Of a stretch of 64,000 bases of DNA, positions 60,994 to 64,000 are shown piece after piece (within the stretch, counting starts at the first letter, position 1; every line of letters starts with the position of its first letter). The notes below the pieces were generated by a model. It was not told where the DNA came from and made no database searches. It was given only the letters and a program-made list of their open reading frames with translations. Where the stretch lies: positions 1,798,001 through 1,862,000 of the forward strand of contig NZ_VWWO01000001.1 in NCBI RefSeq assembly GCF_011752935.1. Direction: 5' to 3'. The stretch is from Chitinophaga sp. Cy-1792. GTDB taxonomy: Bacteria; Bacteroidota; Bacteroidia; Chitinophagales; Chitinophagaceae. A program made the translations under genes and the position numbers.

Positions 60994-61014
60994 CTCAGAC
61001 GCATAAACGAAATC

Positions 61015-62205
61015 ATGAAAAGAAAACTTATTATTCCATTATTACTCTCTGTACTGTGTATGCAATCGTATGCACAACAAGGGAAAGCCAACAAAGAGCT
61101 GCTGAAGAAAGCAGATGAAACCTTACAATTTGCCGCGCGTCAGTATAAGCTGATGGCCCAGCATCTACCTGATTCTGTACTGCCAAAAACTACCAGCAAA
61201 ACCGGTACACTGGAAACATCTAATTCCCGCTGGTGGTGCTCCGGATTCTATCCTGGTACCGAATGGTATCTTTATGAGTATACCAAAGATCCTGCATTCA
61301 AGGCGGAAGCCCTGAAACGTATGGCCATCATCGAAAAAGAAAAAAACAATAAAGGTACGCACGACCTGGGCTTTATGATGTACTGCCCATTCGGCAATGC
61401 TTACCGTATTACCAAAGACCCTGCTTACAAGGCCGTATTGCTGACCAGCGCAGCTTCCTTATCTACCCGCTTTAACCCGACTGTAGGTTGCATCAAATCC
61501 TGGGACCATGGCACCTGGAAATTCCCGGTAATCATCGATAACATGATGAACCTGGAACTCCTGACATGGGCCACCAAAGCCGGCGGCGACAAAAAATTTG
61601 CGGAGATCGCAAAAACGCATGCCAACACCACCATTAAAAATCATTTCCGCCCGGATTACAGTTCCTATCACGTGATAGACTATGATCCTGCTACCGGCGC
61701 AGTAGTACAGAAAAAAACACACCAGGGTTATGCAGACAGCTCTGCATGGTCCCGCGGCCAGGCATGGGGCCTCTATGGCTATACCATGATGTACCGTGAA
61801 ACAAAAGATAAAAAATACCTGGAACAGGCAAAACACATCGCAGAATATATTCTGAACAATCCGAATATGCCTGCTGATCTCGTGCCTTACTGGGATTACA
61901 ACGCTCCAAACATTCCTAACGCACTGCGTGATGTTTCCGCTGCCGCTGTAGCAGCTTCCGCACTGCTGGAACTGAGCAAGTACACCGACAAAGCCACCGG
62001 CAACCGCTACTGGGGCTCAGCTGAGAAAATGCTGACCAGCCTCTGCAGCCCTGCCTACCTGGCCCAAGAAGGTGAAAACAATGACTTCATCCTCATGCAT
62101 AGCGTGGGCTCACTGCCTCATAATTCTGAGGTAGACGTGCCGCTGACCTATGCGGATTACTATTTTGTTGAGGCGCTCTTGCGCTATAAACAATGGGCTA
62201 AATAA
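61015..62205 (+). CDS. GH88 unsaturated glucuronyl hydrolase
   Basis: A 396-residue secreted enzyme, signal peptide MKRKLIIPLLLSVLCMQSYA. The (alpha/alpha)6 barrel has the two catalytic Asp candidates in THDLGFMMYCPF and VIIDNMMNLELL, plus SSAWSRGQAWGLYGYTM. It removes unsaturated uronate from the non-reducing end of lyase products, giving DKI for KduI. It lies 21 bases after the LacI gene and ends with a strong terminator. Confidence 0.92.
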   Translation: MKRKLIIPLLLSVLCMQSYAQQGKANKELLKKADETLQFAARQYKLMAQHLPDSVLPKTTSKTGTLETSNSRWWCSGFYPGTEWYLYEYTKDPAFKAEALKRMAIIEKEKNNKGTHDLGFMMYCPFGNAYRITKDPAYKAVLLTSAASLSTRFNPTVGCIKSWDHGTWKFPVIIDNMMNLELLTWATKAGGDKKFAEIAKTHANTTIKNHFRPDYSSYHVIDYDPATGAVVQKKTHQGYADSSAWSRGQAWGLYGYTMMYRETKDKKYLEQAKHIAEYILNNPNMPADLVPYWDYNAPNIPNALRDVSAAAVAASALLELSKYTDKATGNRYWGSAEKMLTSLCSPAYLAQEGENNDFILMHSVGSLPHNSEVDVPLTYADYYFVEALLRYKQWAK

Positions 62206-62220
62206 TATCTTAAAGGCAAC

Positions 62221-62251
62221 GGGGTGTCGGTTTTCCGATACCCCCTTTTTT
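62221..62251 (+). terminator. Terminator after GH88
   Basis: GGGGTGTCGG, TTTT loop, CCGATACCCC (one G-U pair) and a run of T. It probably ends the long kdu/GH operon. Confidence 0.88.
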
Positions 62252-62319
62252 GTGTCTACGCTGTAGCGATCACAAAAATTTTAAGTTATTAAAAGCTCAT
62301 AAAGCATTTATGATTATTA

Positions 62320-62366
62320 AAGCAGTAGCTCCGCTACTGCTTTTCAGTTCCGCCCCTTCGGGGCGG
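62320..62366. repeat. Tandem short hairpins before the second DUF2264 gene
   Basis: AAGCAGTAGC/GCTACTGCTT (62320-62342), then CCGCCCC-TTC-GGGGCGG (62350-62366). They resemble the other tandem intergenic hairpins but have shorter stems. They lie in the 217-base gap between GH88 and the second DUF2264 gene. Confidence 0.6.
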
Positions 62367-62422
62367 TGGGCGCTTTCGCTAAGGAGTAATTTAATATTTG
62401 ATTACCTTTTCAATCCCAGCTA

Positions 62423-63685
62423 GTGAACAGAAGAAAGTTTTTACAGGCCGTACCCCTTGCCGGTATCGCTTCTACATTATCCACTGAAAAAGGTTTTGCC
62501 AGCGACCTCGCCGCAACAGCTGCTGCCAAACCCGCCAGCGACAGAGATTATAACGTACAGTTACTTTTGCGTATATCCAATCCCGTTATAAATGCACTGA
62601 GCGAAGGGAAACTGAAGGCACAGATGCCAACAGAAAAGGGGCCTGATTATGCAAAGCCGGTAGATAAAGTAACCTACCTCGAAGCCTTCGGTCGTACGAT
62701 GTCAGGGCTGGCGCCATGGCTCAACCTCCCTGCAGACAATACACCTGAAGGTATTCAAAGAGCAAGGCTGTTAGCAGCTACACATGCCGCCATGGACCAT
62801 GCTACTAATCCCGGCTCGCCCGACTTCATGAACTTTACCGGTAAATTCGACTCGCAGCCCCTGGTGGACGGCGCTTTCCTGGCGCTGGGTTTACTTCGTG
62901 GCAAAGACCAGATATGGGGAAAACTGCCAGCATCCGTTCAGCAGCAAACGATTACTGCCTTGAAGGAGCTACGCAGCATCAGGGCTTATACCAATAACTG
63001 GGTACTGTTTTCTGCCATCATTGAAGCATTTCTGTTGCAGGTAGATGCCGGCTGGGACAGGCAACCAGTAGATTTTGCGGTGCAGAAAATGATGGACTGG
63101 TATAAAGGAGATAGCATGTACGGCGATGGTACTAAATTTCACTTCGATTATTACAATGCCTTCGTAATGCATCCCATGCTCACAGAAACCCTGCGTGTAA
63201 TGGCAGAGAAGAACGTGGGCAGCAAAGAGCAATACGAACTCGCACATGCGCGTATGCAACGCTATGGCGTTATATTGGAAAGACAGATATCGCCGGAAGG
63301 CACCTTTCCGGTAGTGGGGCGCTCCATGCCTTACCGCAGTGGCGCTTTTCAGCCGCTGGCCATGCTGGCACTACAGGAACAATTACCAAAGGAAATCAAT
63401 CCGGCACAGGTAAGGTCCGCACTAACGGCAGTGAATAAACGAATTTATGAAGCGCCAGGTACATTTGATAAAGATGGCTGGTTACAGATAGGTTTCTGTG
63501 GTCATCAGCCGGAGATCGCCGAAGGATATATTTCTACCGGTAGTCTGTACCTTTGCACCAATAGCTTCCTGCCACTGGGATTACCGGCAGCACATAGCTT
63601 CTGGACAGCACCTGCTGCCGACTGGACGGCCAAAATGGCTTACAGTGGCGGCAAAATACGACGTGACCACGCAATAGATAATTAA
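62423..63685 (+). CDS. DUF2264 protein with Tat signal (copy 2)
   Basis: A 420-residue paralogue of the gene at 54760, with the same start style: MNRRKFLQAVPLAGIAST, twin-arginine motif RRKFLQ, initiated by GTG. Conserved blocks include VTYLEAFGRTMSGLAPWL, FDYYNAFVMHPM, GRSMPYRSGAFQPLAML and GFCGHQPEIAEGY. It stands alone between a hairpin region and a terminator. Two differing copies in one locus suggest two substrates or cellular sites. Activity unknown. Confidence 0.85.
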   Translation: MNRRKFLQAVPLAGIASTLSTEKGFASDLAATAAAKPASDRDYNVQLLLRISNPVINALSEGKLKAQMPTEKGPDYAKPVDKVTYLEAFGRTMSGLAPWLNLPADNTPEGIQRARLLAATHAAMDHATNPGSPDFMNFTGKFDSQPLVDGAFLALGLLRGKDQIWGKLPASVQQQTITALKELRSIRAYTNNWVLFSAIIEAFLLQVDAGWDRQPVDFAVQKMMDWYKGDSMYGDGTKFHFDYYNAFVMHPMLTETLRVMAEKNVGSKEQYELAHARMQRYGVILERQISPEGTFPVVGRSMPYRSGAFQPLAMLALQEQLPKEINPAQVRSALTAVNKRIYEAPGTFDKDGWLQIGFCGHQPEIAEGYISTGSLYLCTNSFLPLGLPAAHSFWTAPAADWTAKMAYSGGKIRRDHAIDN

Positions 63686-63755
63686 GGATACCGGCAGCCG
63701 CGAACGATTTGCCCGACGCTGTTATGAATAAATCACCACGTTAGTGAATGTATTA

Positions 63756-63785
63756 GCAGCGGTATCAGCGGCTGCCATTTTTTTT
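63756..63785 (+). terminator. Probable terminator after the second DUF2264 gene
   Basis: GCAGC (63756-63760) and GCTGC (63771-63775) enclose a ten-base loop and are followed by eight T. The stem is short, so confidence is moderate. A further palindrome TTACGTT/AACGTAA lies at 63794-63808. Confidence 0.5.
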
Positions 63786-63895
63786 GATTGCTGTTACGTT
63801 GAACGTAAGTTTTCATGTTAGTGATACCTGCTGTAATTGTTTGAAAATCGTGATTGAATATGTATATTTAATCTCAATTTTTACCAACGATCCCT

Positions 63896-64000
63896 ATGTC
63901 CCGTTATTGTTTGAAACTACTTTTTGTAGTGTTCTTTTTTTGCAGTTGTTCACATCAGGAAAAAACTATCCAAAACAGACTTTTCTCCCAATCAAATGCT
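63896..64000 (+). CDS. Partial gene: N-terminus of a lipoprotein
   Basis: The ATG at 63896 opens a frame that continues beyond the window end (35 codons visible). It reads a lipoprotein-like signal, MSRYCLKLLFVVFFFCSCSH, with candidate lipobox cysteines near 16-18, followed by a polar sequence. The function cannot be told from this fragment. Confidence 0.6.
   Translation, partial: MSRYCLKLLFVVFFFCSCSHQEKTIQNRLFSQSNA

Noticed and set aside
1..64000. CRISPR arrays, tRNA or rRNA genes, insertion sequences, prophage
   Set aside because: No regularly spaced direct repeats, no tRNA-like cloverleaf with a T-loop, and no transposase, integrase or phage-structural gene were found by eye.

Overview
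The window is a stretch of a Bacteroidota chromosome, most likely from the family Chitinophagaceae and close to Chitinophaga. Four things support this: promoter elements of the Bacteroidota form TAnnTTTG in front of many genes, a DarA/DarB flexirubin-type pigment locus, small lineage-typical proteins (a DUF2795 protein and a coiled-coil C4 zinc-ribbon protein), and weak or absent Shine-Dalgarno sequences. I see no tRNA, rRNA, CRISPR array, phage or insertion sequence.

Region 1 (about 0.1-21.4 kb) is mostly housekeeping: a zinc-ribbon protein, a TPR protein, recN, fabI, a DUF2795 protein and a LolD-like ATPase. It also holds a minus-strand operon of a ligase-associated DEXH helicase, a PdeM-like phosphoesterase and a histone-deacetylase-like amidohydrolase, a purine permease, and an Lrp - AraC - SnoaL - LD-carboxypeptidase cluster divergent from an MFS exporter. 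guaA with a periplasmic-binding lipoprotein and a head-GIN lipoprotein close the region.

Region 2 (21.7-30.5 kb) is a plus-strand dialkylresorcinol/flexirubin-type locus: DarA, DarB, a small possible HTH protein, a BtrH-like acyltransferase, an ABC transporter (ATPase and permease), an acyl carrier protein, a ketosynthase and a chain-length-factor-like partner that lacks the active-site cysteine. The rest of a flexirubin pathway (aromatic starter, ketoreductase, dehydratases, polyene processing) is not here; an M14 peptidase and rpsT follow directly.

Region 3 (33.0-44.3 kb) holds sucA-sucB, with an E2 carrying two lipoyl domains, an RsmB/RsmF-like methyltransferase and mnmA. Between the last two lies an AT-rich accessory patch of four unrecognised genes (38.9-42.0 kb). 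Its first gene is bracketed by two copies of the 3' end of the methyltransferase gene, each followed by a similar hairpin terminator, which looks like the scar of an insertion or segmental duplication.

Region 4 (44.5 kb to the end) is a hexuronate-utilisation locus. uxaB-uxaC-kdgK-eda-exuT form one operon and uxaA faces it convergently. uxaA is divergent from a heparinase II/III-type lyase, followed by a Tat-type DUF2264 protein, kduI, a GH105-DUF4861 fusion, kduD, a LacI regulator, a GH88 unsaturated uronyl hydrolase and a second DUF2264 protein. Galacturonate and unsaturated uronides both converge on KDG, which KdgK and Eda split. Three LacI-type palindromes (TGCAAACGTTTGCA or one change from it) sit inside the 3' end of eda before exuT, between uxaA and the lyase gene, and before the first DUF2264 gene, so one regulator probably links the units.

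A recurring non-coding theme is long, nearly perfect hairpins, often two in tandem, in the gaps between converging genes. Among them is a dispersed palindrome family (arms near CCGTCTCTACT/AGTAGAGACGG) present in four copies. All functions are inferred from reading the sequence; no database search was run.
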